Part shown: positions 50,579-62,249 of the stretch, piece by piece
Position numbering within the stretch: position 1 is the stretch's first letter
Layout of the letters: each line of letters opens with the position of its first letter
Source of the DNA: Dryas octopetala
Taxonomy: Eukaryota > Streptophyta > Magnoliopsida > Rosales > Rosaceae
Direction: 5' to 3'
Assembly (NCBI GenBank): GCA_963921425.1
Contig: OY992835.1
Coordinates: 18,662,001 to 18,726,000 of the forward strand
DNA: 64,000 bases
Notes under the pieces: generated by a model
Database searches by the model: none
Told to the model about the DNA's origin: nothing
What the model saw: the letters and a program-made list of their open reading frames with translations, nothing else
Position numbers and translations under genes: made by a program

Positions 50579-50766
50579 ATGAAAATGACGAATCCATTGA
50601 TCAGGCCTCTGATCTTCGCGGTGGTATCTCTGTTTCTATTCTCGTTGGCGCTATCAAGCTCAGACTCGCCCTTCATCGTCGCCCACAAGAAGGCCTTCCT
50701 CAACAGGCTCAAGTTCGGCGCTGAGCACGTCTCTGTCTCCATTGATATCTACAACCAAGGATCTTC
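50579..50766 (+). pseudogene. Isolated first exon of a TRAP-beta (translocon-associated protein) gene
   Basis: From the ATG at 50579 it encodes a signal peptide (LIRPLIFAVVSLFLFSLALS) followed by SSDSPFIVAHKKAFLNRLKF and VSVSIDIYNQGSS, which is the start of plant TRAPB proteins of the ER translocon (Arabidopsis At5g14030 family). The match stops at a plausible donor (GTACGC at 50767). The rest of TRAPB, including the luminal beta domain and the membrane anchor, is not found downstream before the next gene. I read it as a captured or left-over gene fragment. A distant second exon is excluded only within this window, up to the BTL1-like gene. Confidence 0.7.
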
Positions 50767-50822
50767 GTACGCTTCCTCATAATTCCACCATTTTCGATCC
50801 CAATTTTGTTATTTTTCTTTTC

Positions 50823-50954
50823 TTATTTATAGATCTGGAAGCGATTTCCTGGTTCGTCAAGAACGATCTCGCACCTATACCCATATCCAATGGTGGCTGG
50901 ATCTCGAAGCTCGTCGATCCGATCCAACAGAGAAGCCGCCGGGCTGTGCTCCAT
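50823..50954 (-). CDS. Small open frame of 43 codons, unknown
   Basis: The minus strand reads ATG (50954) GAGCACAGC... in a good initiation context and gives MEHSPAASLLDRIDELRDPA, then IGYGYRCEIVLDEPGNRFQ. It is GC-richer than its surroundings and looks like coding DNA, perhaps another captured first exon. I do not recognise a family. Confidence 0.25.
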   Translation of the reverse strand: MEHSPAASLLDRIDELRDPATIGYGYRCEIVLDEPGNRFQIYK

Positions 50955-51879
50955 GGCGAAGATGATAGAGTGAGGTTAGAGAGAGAGTGAGGTTAACAGA
51001 AATAGACGGAGAATAAGAGGACTGTTAGAATGTGGACCGGGTTAGGTGTTATTGGACCTCCTTCAAAATTAAAAAAAGCACATGGGTCTTAAAGGTATTA
51101 AGAGCCCAAATTTGGGTTTTATAATCATTAACTTTATATTTTACTTTAAATATTTTGGATAAAGTTTTAGGGATCCTAAATAATGTGATACAGTATGTAA
51201 CAATGTTTATTTGTTGTAAATGTTTAGAGTTGGTTTTGATATAAATTTATGAGACATGTATATAGCACTCAAATATTTTTCATCCATGTAGTATTTTAAG
51301 AAACGAAAGTATACTATTTGTTTATGCTACTCCCTTATTCCATGTAACACATTAATGAGTCACTTTTCAATATAAACTCGTTTGTGATTCAAAAACTGTT
51401 ATAAAAGAGAAAAAAGTATTCGAAAAAAATTTCAAATTGAACCAAAAAGATGTCATAGTTTTAGAATTAAGCATTTATGTATAAGATTTAGTACTTAAGT
51501 CTTATATTAAAACGTAATTAAAAAAAATATAATCAAGGTAATTTGGGATATAACCTAGGGCACACCTTTATCCTACTTTTTTTTTTTTTTTTTTCCTTTT
51601 TGGGTTCTCTCACTCTGGCGGGTCTCAGGAACCGAGGGCGGAGTTGCATTGCAAGTGGGAGGTGGCCAAGCTCAAAAGAAGACCAAAGCCAACCCTAAGA
51701 AGTGAGAAGTGAGAACCAACACAACAAAAACGTTTCACAAAAACAAACATCCAAGGGCCAAGACTCAAAGTCTCAAAGGAAGAAAAAACCAAAACCCAAA
51801 AAAAAAAAATCTCTCTCAAATCAATGTCCCCAAAACCCCACTCCCTCTCCCTCTCTCAGGCATGTCAATTCCAAACCCA

Positions 51880-51912
<33 letters not shown>

Positions 51913-52070
51913 GTTTTTATTGTGTATAAAAGATACCAAGCTTTATTCAATAAGAATCCAAGCATAAAAAGTTTTGCATATTCTATTGGAAGTATATTTT
52001 CAGTACAAATAACTGGGTTTGATTAAATATTTATTCTTTGGGGGTGTTTATGATTCTGATAAGCAAAAGC
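50955..52070. other. Intergenic and 5' region of the BTL1-like gene
   Basis: No gene. There is a T-run at about 51579-51595 and a (CT)n repeat at 51880-51906 in what should be the 5' UTR or promoter of the gene at 52071. Confidence 0.5.
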
Positions 52071-55000
52071 ATGGCATTTGAATCACAGTCTCTGAAGAAG
52101 GAGAAGAAGTACAGTGGGGTATTTGGGGACGTGTACAACAGTATGGCCATGCTTCCCAAAGAGCTTGAGCTTGACAAGGAGGCCCACCCAACATTCGAGC
52201 TCCGGTTCCAACTCCCTGACCTCACCCAACCCATCAGAGTAAGTCCCCCAACCCTTTTTATTGTAATTAGTAGTTGCTAAAGGAGAAGTTATGTTTTTTT
52301 ATTGTTCCTCTGTTTGGTTGCTGAGAAAGTGTCTTTAAAGCAATGAAAATGGAGTTATCTGAATATTTTTTGTTCTGGAACAAAAACCCGTTCAGGAAAA
52401 TATCCCCATTTCGTTTTTAATAGAGAGCTTATAGTGCCACTTTTGATCTATTTATCTCTTGGTGCCTGAATGGGGCATGCCATAAAAGTAAGTATTTTTT
52501 CTTGATAGTTAATTTGATGTGTATTGTTTGGTTGCTGAGGGAGTGGAGGAACAAAAAAGAATCAATACAGGGAGGAAACAGGTCAAGTTTCAAACTTTAC
52601 TGGAAAACCCATGTTTTACAAAGCTCAAATGTTAACAAGATAAAACTTTTGGGATCAGTTCCTCACCTTCCAATTTAAGGAAAATGCCACGAAGGGGTCT
52701 TTCCATTGTCTTTTCCTACTGAGAATATGTAGAAGAAATGATTTTGTATTTGGTTGCCAAAAAAATAGATGACAAATTCAGGAACTCATGTCCTGTGTCT
52801 GTGTCTGGTTCATGATCATTTACTTAGGTGATGTCCTGATCATCTCTTCACTTCAGTAAATTTTAATCGGGTCTCAAAAAAATATGCCCCTTTTGTATGC
52901 TGCTTTTCTAATCCCCCACACGGCCACACCCCTTCCTTTGGTTGGTTAGGAAAGTATAAGTACAAAGTGAGTATATGATTCGTTAAAGAAGGAAACTCCA
53001 TCAAGCACACCAAATGGAAAAATGTAGCCATGGTGATGGTGATATTGATAAAGCCAATGCTTTGCATAAATTCTCCTAGGCAGTTGCCTGTAACTTAGTA
53101 ATTTGGTCATTTGGTAGATGCTACATATCGTTTCTAGTTTGAAGTCATTTTCTTTGTGAAAAAATTAACGTGAAAGTTTAAGCTTTGAATGTTGTTACTT
53201 GTTTCTTTTCCCCTGTTCCTTGGGCATTGTGGCAAACTGGCATGTTATAGAATTTGATATTTTTTTATTCCAATCATAGTATTTGGATGCATTGTTATCT
53301 CTTGGTACTTTGGGCATATTTGTAGTGTCCAAAAGAAAAATAACATGTTATTTCTGTCATTGGTATCACAAAAAGTGTGCCTTGATGTGCTTTAGGGTTT
53401 CTTGAGGACAAGAGAAGTTGGAGAGTTCCTTAGTGGGGCTTTAGCAGGGGCAATGACCAAAGCTGTTCTTGCTCCTCTTGAGACCATCAGGTTGGTGTTG
53501 CTGTTATACCAATTCTTTTAAAATATTTCACCAGTCATTGCATTTGATACACTATCTTTACATAAGCATATTAGGTTTACATGCTGGATTAAATCAGTAA
53601 GTGAAGAAGTGCATAACATAATGGTGAATGCAACTTAAGCTCCTTTAAACTGTTAAAGGCCTGGAGACAACAATATTGGATTTATTCCATTTAGAACTCA
53701 TTGTAATCAACAGTGTCAACAATGGCTTTGATTGGTAATTGATTCCCAGCAATGGCTTCACACCAACATTTTCTTGATCAGTGTAGCCTAATTGCGTTGG
53801 ATACTCAAATCTTTCCGAATGTATCAACATGCCACAAGGTTATGAGATTGCGATGGACTTGTTTTAAGTCTACTAATTGATTAGTTTTTATTGTGCAGTT
53901 ATGCAATGCTATATGCTTAATCTCTGTGTATGAATTACAATATTGTAGAGCTTTAATCAAGTTTGTGTGAGGATTGCAGAGGTACCCTGTGTCAACCGTA
54001 AACCGGTTCTTTTGGACATTGGATAATCCTCCAAATTTGATTATTTTCTTTCATTTATTTGTTACATTGTTTGGAAAAAAATTTAGAATACTTGAACTCA
54101 GTCAAACATCTTTCACCAGTCATATACATTTTAGAGATTCCACTGAAAGACAACATGGGCAACTCATATGGAAAGTCATTGGAGTCTTCTGATTGCAAAG
54201 TAAATGCCATATTGAATGTCTCTAAGATAATGAATGAAATTTCATATCATCTAATCTCAAGAACAATTTGTTCTATACTTCTGTCATATGGATAGTTCAA
54301 AGCAATTCCCACATAGTAACATAATTGATGGTAAGGCCAGGTTTTGAGCTTTATTTTGGAAGTTCAAATTTACAATGAATTGTCTAACCAACGAACTTAT
54401 TAAGCTCATGAAATCAGTTAATGATATCAATCCAGCCAAGCCAAGTCTTGCTTGAAATAGGAAGTTCAAGAATCTTCCAAATGTTTCCTTATACTTGGCT
54501 TTCTGAAGATTTCAATTTGAACTGTCACATTCAGACAATTTTGAAAATGTGTAATTAATTTGTACTTTATGACAACTAGGTAATGATACGTTATTCCTAA
54601 TATGTAGGATGTGATATTTGCAGGACTAGAATGGTAGTTGGTATTGGTTCTAGAAACATTTCTGGCAGTTTCATAGAGGTCATTGAGCAGCAGGGTTGGC
54701 AAGGACTGTGGGCTGGAAATGCAGTCAATATGATCCGAATAATCCCCACCCAGGCTATTGAGTTTGGAACATTTGAGTATGTTAAACGAGCAATGACATC
54801 GGCACAAGAGAAGTGGAAGCAGGTTGAAGGACCAAAGGTGCAAATTGGTCCTGTAAGCTTGAACTTCTCTATCTCCTGGATTTCTCCAGTTGCTGTGGCT
54901 GGTGCTGCTGCTGGAGTTGCTAGCACACTCGTGTGTCATCCCCTTGAAGTTCTGAAGGTAAATATATCATGGTTACCCTTTATGAGGATAGAATTTAGTC

Positions 55001-56321
55001 CAGTCAGAAACTTCCTTTTGTTTTTTTTATGGACACTGAAAATTTTCATCTCCTCTCAATCATATACAAGTAGCTTTCTGCTTTTCTGCTGCTCTACTTA
55101 ACGCCATGTCTGATGATTATCTCATTTGTCTTATCTTCCCTGTTTCATTTATATTTGTGCTTTTTGTTTGTTTTCATGGAAATATATTCTGTGTTTTTTT
55201 ATATCTTATCGGATTTTTCTTGAAGTGTAAATTCATTCCTCTTGTATAGTTGTCTGTTACTTTTGTTTGGATAGTTATTGTTTCTTATTCTAATTTCTTA
55301 CATCAGGATCGGTTGACTGTGTCTCCTGAGGCATATCCTAGTTTAGGCATTGCAATCAGCAAGATTTATAAGGATGGTGGGATTGGCTCATGCTATGCTG
55401 GTCTTTCACCTACACTGATTGGGATGCTTCCCTACAGTACGTGTTATTATTTCATGTATGAGAAAATGAAGAAATCCTACTGCCGAACGAAGAAGAAAGA
55501 GTCTCTAAACCGTCCTGAGATGCTCCTGGTTGGAGCTCTTGCAGGTGAGAAACTTGGCCTCAGTTGCATAAAGTAAATTGAAAAGATCACGTACCCTATA
55601 CCTCTCTTCTTTTTTTTCTCTAAGATTTATTTGGGGATTGATCAGTTTTTGGATGTGTTATGGATCCTAACTCTTGTATCAGAGTCTGTTTGTTAAAAAA
55701 ATACATGTTCCTGAGTCATGAAGGTTATTGAAGCATTTTCTTTTATTTCTTATTTTGTAATTTTATCTAGGAACATGTAACCTTTTGTTTATCAGATTTG
55801 TAAGACATGCTTCTTGGAGAAAATCTTGTTTAAATAAATATCTGATTCAACCAATTCTGTATTTGAGTGTAATGTAGAAGTATAGAAGAGTTCTCTGTTC
55901 CATCAGATAACAATATTACTTGTCAACTCTACAACTTTTGTGGGGAGCAATATGTATTTTTTTTCTCTTTTTGGTCTGCAGAGCCTGAAATATTAGATGG
56001 ACATGACTATTATATCATGACCTGATCATTTGCTCATCTAATAGTAGCTCTCTTTCTCAAACCTGTCCAGGTTTTATGGCTAGCACAATCAGCTTTCCAT
56101 TGGAGGTAGCAAGGAAACGGCTGATGGTTGGAGCTTTGCAGGGTAAGTGCCCACCTAACATGGCTGCAGCACTTTCAGAAGTCATCCGAGAGGAGGGTTT
56201 GTTGGGACTCTACCGAGGGTGGGGTGCAAGCTGTTTAAAGGTCATGCCGTCCTCTGGCATCACCTGGATGTTTTATGAAGCTTGGAAGGACATATTGCTT
56301 GTTCAGAGACATCCCTTATAA
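52071..56321 (+). CDS. BTL1: Mitochondrial carrier, BTL1-type adenine nucleotide transporter (5 exons, 361 aa)
   Basis: Exons: 52071-52238, 53396-53490, 54624-54957, 55307-55544, 56071-56321. All are GT-AG with continuous phase, total 1086 nt. The start MAFESQSLKKEKKYSGVFGD was preferred over upstream in-frame ATGs because it fits the family N-terminus. Three carrier repeats carry the signature PLETIR (83-88), PLEVLK (194-199) and PLEVAR (288-293). Further typical segments are QGWQGLWAGNAVNMIRIIPT and GLYRGWGASCLKVMPSSGIT. It fits Arabidopsis BTL1 (At3g20240), a Brittle1-like member of the mitochondrial carrier family proposed to move adenine nucleotides across an organelle inner membrane; the substrate is inferred from family only. 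It is a complete, unbroken gene. Confidence 0.92.
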
Positions 56322-57002
56322 GTAATAACAAGATCAACCAAGATTTCAGATAGGATCATAGTGTAAACCTTACATTGCAGTGTTAAGTAGTGTAAATTAC
56401 GAGGTGGGAGGTGTCAAGTGTCGACTAACTTGTTGAAGTCTAGGTGATTTTACACAGGCCTTTGATTGAATCTTGCCTCTCATGAGTTCGAAAGTTTTTA
56501 CTTTTCCTTCAAAGAAAAAAAAAAAATTATTGGGGGCTGGTTTCCCTTTTGATTTTGAAGCCTATGTGCCCATATTTAGTTTTGATCAGCTCTCAGTTGA
56601 GCTTCAGTTATATTGCCGCACTAAGAACACCATGTACTGATGAAAGATCGTTTTGTATCATTAACAGCCTTGTTAAGTTCAATTTCATACTCTTTTTAAT
56701 TTTTATCTGTACTGACTTCTTGCAACTAAAAAGGGATGTCCGTTCTTATATCTACTAGTGCTTGTTTTTTATCAAACCATATAATTTTCATTTGTCAACA
56801 TGATGTAATAACAAAGTTTAACGGAAAAAAATATGTATGTAGGGTTTAGTGAGTATTTGGTAGGATGTATGAATAGAATTTTCCTTCTAAGGTTTGGTGG
56901 TTTTATTTTACTGATGTGTATCTCACTAATCAATGCATTTGATACATTAGGTATCTATAAAGGGACTCAGATATTCTCCTAACCTAACGTAGCTTAAACT
57001 TT
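56322..57002. other. 3' UTR of the BTL1-like gene and intergenic DNA
   Basis: Nothing further recognised; A/T-rich with short A-runs. Confidence 0.5.
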
Positions 57003-57486
57003 TTATTATGAAAGCTGCCATGTGTTCATTATAACATCGTATGGTTCATAATGATTTAAGGCTTTGTCTTGTAATTAACTTGTGAAATATGAATATAACT
57101 TCAGAAAAAAAAAAAATTATTACAAAAAGAAGAAAGGTGATTATCATAACGAATCTCAATCCTTCAGTTATTGGGTATTGAAATTCAGTGGCTCTTGCTG
57201 TTTCTAATGTCGCAAAGCCAGAGAAAGAGGCATGGCTAATAATATCAATTCTAATTAAAGTTGAAGTGAATATCTAGTTTGGCCATTCAAGCCAAACTGT
57301 TATGTTGAGCTTAATTAAGCCACGAGTCGTTGAGTTAAAACCAATAATCAACAACGGTATTAACAACTCAAGTTCAATCACACGTCTAAAATTAGCAAAA
57401 ACTAACACATTAAATAGCAACTTAATTTCTGAATTCCTCCAATCATATATCATCCATAGTTGTGATTACCCATTTGTTTTGAAGAA

Positions 57487-57693
57487 ATGGCCATATCCAA
57501 GGCATTCACTTTGTGCATTGTTGGTCTCCTTATGTGCTCGCTCTACATTGAAACAGCCCATGCCAAGACTATTGGTTATGGGGCCATTGATCATGACCAG
57601 CCGATGCGTTGTACTGGGACTCGCTGCCAGCCTCCACCAAGCAACCCTTACCAAAGAGGTTGTGAGAAGGAGCAGAGGTGCAGAAATGGTTAA
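57487..57693 (+). CDS. RALF-like signalling peptide, 68 aa (copy A)
   Basis: Intronless. A signal peptide (AISKAFTLCIVGLLMCSLYI, cleavage probably after THAHA-like ETAHA at about 26) releases a mature peptide of about 42 residues, KTIGYGAIDHDQP ... RCTGTRCQPPPSNPYQRGC ... RCRNG. Four cysteines, the YGAI element in place of YISY, and NPY-RGC are typical of the short RALF clade. RALFs are secreted ligands of FERONIA-type receptor kinases that alter apoplastic pH. There is no dibasic RRxL processing site, as in other short RALFs. It differs from copy B by one residue (Tyr21 versus Phe). Confidence 0.9.
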   Translation: MAISKAFTLCIVGLLMCSLYIETAHAKTIGYGAIDHDQPMRCTGTRCQPPPSNPYQRGCEKEQRCRNG

Positions 57694-58559
57694 ATTCAAT
57701 TGATTCTTCTCAACTTCAAGTCTTCAAGGGATGTTTATTGATCTTCAAGGGTCTGGATATCACATATATCCCCCTTTTTGGTTACTTCGTCTTACTATAT
57801 ATAATTACTATAAATAATTGTCATTTGTCCACATGATGTAATAACAAAAATAATTCTATTATTAATAATGGATTCATCATTATTAGTCTTTTGACACGCA
57901 CTCTCACACGTGTTAATTGGCCTTAATTTTTACTATATATTTTGTTTTTATTATTTTATAACTTCTCACTATTCTCTCTACGTTTTAAGGTGGTGAAGTG
58001 TCATTTTATGTAACTATTTTGTTGAATAAAGAGTATTTTAGACGATCCTAATACCAAACCATTCTTCTGACTTTATAATAGTAAAGATGTTCTTTATAAA
58101 AAGTGCAATGCTATAGACTTGTTTGTTAATGCCAACATTATTCTTTTCTTTTTTAAAGTTGTATAAAAGTAAGTATTCTTTTTAATTATTAACTACATCT
58201 CTCATAAAGATGAGATCGACCGGCATAAAAGATAAAACTCATATTATCTTTGTAAGATATATGAATTTAATAGACAAATATGGTACATACAGTCATACAA
58301 TATTACTTTTTTGTAGAACTAAGCATAAATTGGAAATAGAATATAGAAGTTTATTTCTCAATAATCTCAATGATCATACACTATACAAATATATACAACT
58401 CAATTCTTAGCCTACAAGAAATCAAATACACAAGAACAAGCAACTAGACTCCTAATTCTAGTTGGAGTCCGAACCCTACTAGACTCCTAATTAGAAATCA
58501 ACATGACTTGAGAGTACGGAAGATATCTATATCAAATCCCAACCTAGCTAGTGATCTTT

Positions 58560-58760
58560 TATTACATTCTTACATTCTTTATCAAATCCCCCGTTGTTCC
58601 TCCTCTAGAAGCATACTCCAAGAACACATTGTATATCTTACGTTCACCATCACCAACCTTCAGATCATCTCCATTGCAGTCAATAATAACATTCTATATT
58701 TGCGTTGCCGAAACATAAATGTTTAATTCTCACCAATATCTCACCAAATAATTTCAATAG
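58560..58760 (-). pseudogene. MAPKKK-like kinase fragment (copy A)
   Basis: The minus strand reads ILVRIKHLCFGNANIECYY, then after a one-base frame change DCNGDDLKVGDGERKIYNVF and LEYASRGGTTGDLIK, followed by a stop. This matches the part of plant MEKK-type kinases between the alpha-C helix and the hinge ('CFG ... YNVFLEYASGG.L.DLI'). The catalytic loop and all else are missing. It lies antisense to the RALF gene. Confidence 0.65.
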
Positions 58761-58979
58761 TGTTTAAAAGTTTTTTTTTTATTTTTTATGTTAACCTCTT
58801 TCTATTATTTAAAAAAATAGTATGAAGTTGTTAAGTTGTGTACATATATATATATATATATATTAAATCCTCATATAATTAGTATGAATGGTATGACACA
58901 TTCTTTGAATGACACTACACTCAAAATATATTCATAAGAATTTTGTGAATTCATATAGATATTTACAAATTGAGTTTTT

Positions 58980-59650
58980 TTTTTTTTTTTTTTATAATGA
59001 CCATGTTAAAAAATTATAGTTTGAACTATGTTTTACACATTTGTTGCACACTTGCACTAATCATCATCATTATCATCATCAATTGTCTTTGATTCTTTGT
59101 ATAATACCTAGTTCTTAAACATAATTTTCTTATTTAATTTAATAAAGGGATTTTTTTTCAAGAAATTGAGCTTTGAAGAGGTATGATCCTTTGTTTGGGC
59201 CTAAATTTGTATTTTCCTTGAATGACCTAGGCTTGGAAGGGAATTGGGCCGTTTATGAAACTAGCCAAATAAATGGAAGAAGTAATTAAGACAAAGTGGG
59301 CTGAAGAAAGGATTGGGTCGTACGCATACAAGGAAAGGCCCAATGGCAAACGAAAAAACCCACGGGCCAAGCCCAATAGCGCCAAAAGATAAGGTTGGAA
59401 GAGAATCACTCCTACAAGTAGCTGAGAAATCTTAGGAAGATCAAGAGTCATAATCTTTCAAGATTTTTGCCGATTACAACTTCTTGAAGAATCGTGACTT
59501 TGGGGATCCAAGACACTTGTTAGGGTTTGTCCACTATAAATAGAGACTTTGAGTCACCAAGAACATAACTTGACCCCCAGAAAAATCTCAGAGATCAAGA
59601 ACATTAAACCTCTTAGTTTATTTCGATTACCATATGTTGTTACTATGTTT
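58980..59650. repeat. Unclassified repeat block at the 3' end of copy A
   Basis: GC-richer than the rest of the copy, with a CTATAAATAGAGAC box at about 59533. It looks like part of an old LTR, but no matching second LTR, PBS or TSD was found. Confidence 0.3.
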
Positions 59651-60269
59651 TTTTTTTTAATTTATACATGTTCTTGAGAAAATGTTATGATTTCTCTCTA
59701 GGATTTAGGATCAAAATCCTTGTGTTCTTTGGTTTTATTTGAGTTTAATATAAGTATGATATTTTAATTCGCATATTGATATTTTTTATTATTAAAGCTA
59801 CCAATGTGTTCCTTATAACATCATATGGTTCATAATGATTTAAGGCTTTGTCTTGTAATTAACTTGTGAAATATGAATATAACTTCAGAAAAAACAAAAT
59901 ATATTAAAAAAAGAAGAAAGGTGATTATCATAACGAATCTCAATCCTTCAGTTATTGGGTATTGAAATTCAGTGGCTCTTGCTGTTTCTAATGTCGCAAA
60001 GCCAGAGAAAGAGGCATGGCTAATAATATCAATTCTAATTAAAGTTGAAGTGAATATCTAGTTTGGCCATTCAAGCCAAACTGTTATATTGAGCTTAATT
60101 AAGCCACGAGTCGTTGAGTTAAAACCAATAATCAACAACGGTATTAACAACTCAAGTTCAATCACACGTCTAAATTAGCAAAAACTAACACATTAAATAG
60201 CAACTTAATTTCTGAATTCCTCCAATCATATATCATCCATAGTTGTGATTACCCATTTGTTTTGAAGAA

Positions 60270-60476
60270 ATGGCCATATCCAAGGCATTCACTTTGTGCA
60301 TTGTTGGTCTCCTTATGTGCTCGCTCTTCATTGAAACAGCCCATGCCAAGACTATTGGTTATGGGGCCATTGATCATGACCAGCCGATGCGTTGTACTGG
60401 GACTCGCTGCCAGCCTCCACCAAGCAACCCTTACCAAAGAGGTTGTGAGAAGGAGCAGAGGTGCAGAAATGGTTAA
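60270..60476 (+). CDS. RALF-like signalling peptide, 68 aa (copy B)
   Basis: Almost identical to the gene at 57487, including about 450 bp of upstream DNA and the 3' flank. Reading both, I see one coding change, A to T, giving Phe instead of Tyr at residue 21 inside the signal peptide. The mature peptide is identical. Both copies look functional and probably share expression signals. Confidence 0.9.
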   Translation: MAISKAFTLCIVGLLMCSLFIETAHAKTIGYGAIDHDQPMRCTGTRCQPPPSNPYQRGCEKEQRCRNG

Positions 60477-61336
60477 ATTCAATTGATTCTTCTCAACTTT
60501 AAGTCTTCAAGGGATGTTTATTGATCTTCAAGGGTCTGGATATCACATATATCCCCCTTTTTGGTTACTTCGTCTTACTATATATAATTACTATAAATAA
60601 TTGTCATTTGTCGACATGATGTAATAACAAAATATTAATAACGGATTCATCATTATTAGCCTTTTGGCACACACTCCGCGCATCTTAATTGGCCTTAATT
60701 TTTATTATATATTTTGTTTGTATTGTTTTATAACTTCTCACTATTCTCTCTACATTTTAAGGTGGTGGAGTGTCATTTTATGTAACTATTTTGTTGAATA
60801 AAGAGTATTTTAGACTATCCTAATGCCAAACTATTCTTTTGGCTTTATAGTAGTAAAATGTTCTTTATAAAAAGTGCAACACTATAGACATGTTTGTTAA
60901 TGCCAACATTATTCTTTTCTTTTTTCAAGTTGTATAAAAGTAAGTATTCTTTTTAATTATTAACTACATCTCTCATATGCATAAAGATGAGATTGACTGG
61001 CATAAAAGATAAAACTCATATTATCTTTGTAAGATATATGAATTTAATAGACAAATATGGTACATACAGTCATACAATATTAATTTTTTGTAGAACTAAG
61101 CAGAAATTGGAAATAGAATATAGAAGTTTATTTCTCAATAATCTCAATGATCATACACTATACAAATATATACAACCCAATCCTTAGCCTACAAGAAATC
61201 AAATACACAAGAACAAGCAACTAGACTCCTAATCCTAGTTGGAGTCCAAACCCTATTAGACTCCAAATTAGAAATCAATATGACTTGAGAGTACGGAAGA
61301 TATCTATATCAAATCTCAACCTAGCTAGTGATCATT

Positions 61337-61535
61337 TATTACATTATTACGGTCTTTATCAAATCCCCAATTGTTTCTCTAGAAGCATACTCCAAGAACA
61401 CATTGTATATCTTACGTTCACCATCACCAACCTTCAGATCATCTCTATTGCAGTCAATAATAACATTCTATGTTTGCGTTGTCGAAACATAAATGTTTAA
61501 TTCTCACCAATATCTCACCAAATAATTTAAATAGT
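61337..61535 (-). pseudogene. MAPKKK-like kinase fragment (copy B)
   Basis: Equivalent of the fragment at 58560. The minus strand gives DDLKVGDGERKIYNVFLEYA followed by SRETIGDLIKTVIM. The GG after ASR has decayed to ET and a few bases are lost, so this copy has drifted further in a different way. Confidence 0.6.
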
Positions 61536-62249
61536 GTTTAAATTTTTTTTTTTTAATGTTAACCTTTTCTATTATCTAAAAAAATAGTATGAAATTGTTA
61601 AGTTGTGTACATATACATATATTAAATCCTCATATAATTAGTATGAATGGCATGACACATTCTTTGAATGATACTACACTCAAAATATATTCATAAGAAT
61701 TTTGTGAATTCATATAGATATTTACAAATTGAGTTTTTATTTTATTTTTTATAATGAGCATGTTAAAAAATTATAGTTGGAACTATGTTTTACACATTTG
61801 TTGCACACTTGCACTAATCATCATCAATATTGTCTTTGATTCTTTGTATAATACCTAGTTCTCAAACATAATTTTCTTATTTAATTTAATAAAGGGATTT
61901 TTTTTTTTAAAGAAGTTGAGCTTTGTAGAGGTATGATTCTTTGTTTGGGCCTAAATTTGTATTTTCCTTTAATGGGCTAGGCTTGGAAGGGAATTGGGCC
62001 GTTTATGAAACCAGCCAAATAAATGGAAGAAGTAATTAAGACAAAGTGGGCTGACGAAAGGATTGGGTCGTACGCACACAAGGAAAGGCCCAATGGCAAA
62101 CAAAAAGACCCACGGGCCAAGCCCAGTAGCGCCAAAAGATAAGGTTGGAAGAGAATCACTGTTACAAGTAACTGAGAAATCTTATGAAGATCAAGAGTCA
62201 TAACCTTTCAAGATTTTCGCCGGTTACAACTTTTGAAGAATTGTGACTG

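Larger units (their letters stand above)
57003..59786. repeat. Tandem duplication, copy A (about 2.78 kb)
   Basis: The segment from GAAAGCTGCCATGTG (about 57009) is repeated from about 59795 with matching order of all landmarks: RALF gene, antisense kinase fragment, and a 3' block beginning near 58980. Offsets between equivalent points are 2783, 2777 and 2750 bp, so small indels have accumulated. Copy A continues to the junction near 59786. Confidence 0.85.
59787..62249. repeat. Tandem duplication, copy B (truncated at about 62249)
   Basis: Direct repeat of 57003-59505. Similarity to copy A stops near 62249 (after GAAGAATTGTGACT), where a different repeat begins, so the end of copy B seems to have been replaced or interrupted. 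Confidence 0.85.

Noticed and set aside
53960..54300. Extra coding exon in intron 2 of the BTL1-like gene
   Set aside because: Phases of the flanking exons join exactly without it and the peptide has no carrier motif.
57302..57703. 133-codon frame overlapping the RALF gene in another frame
   Set aside because: The RALF frame has a signal peptide, conserved cysteines and is kept in both copies; this one is a shadow and is shorter in copy B.
59227..62201. 74-codon antisense frames at the ends of both duplicate copies
   Set aside because: Kept only because the segments are duplicated; no known domain.
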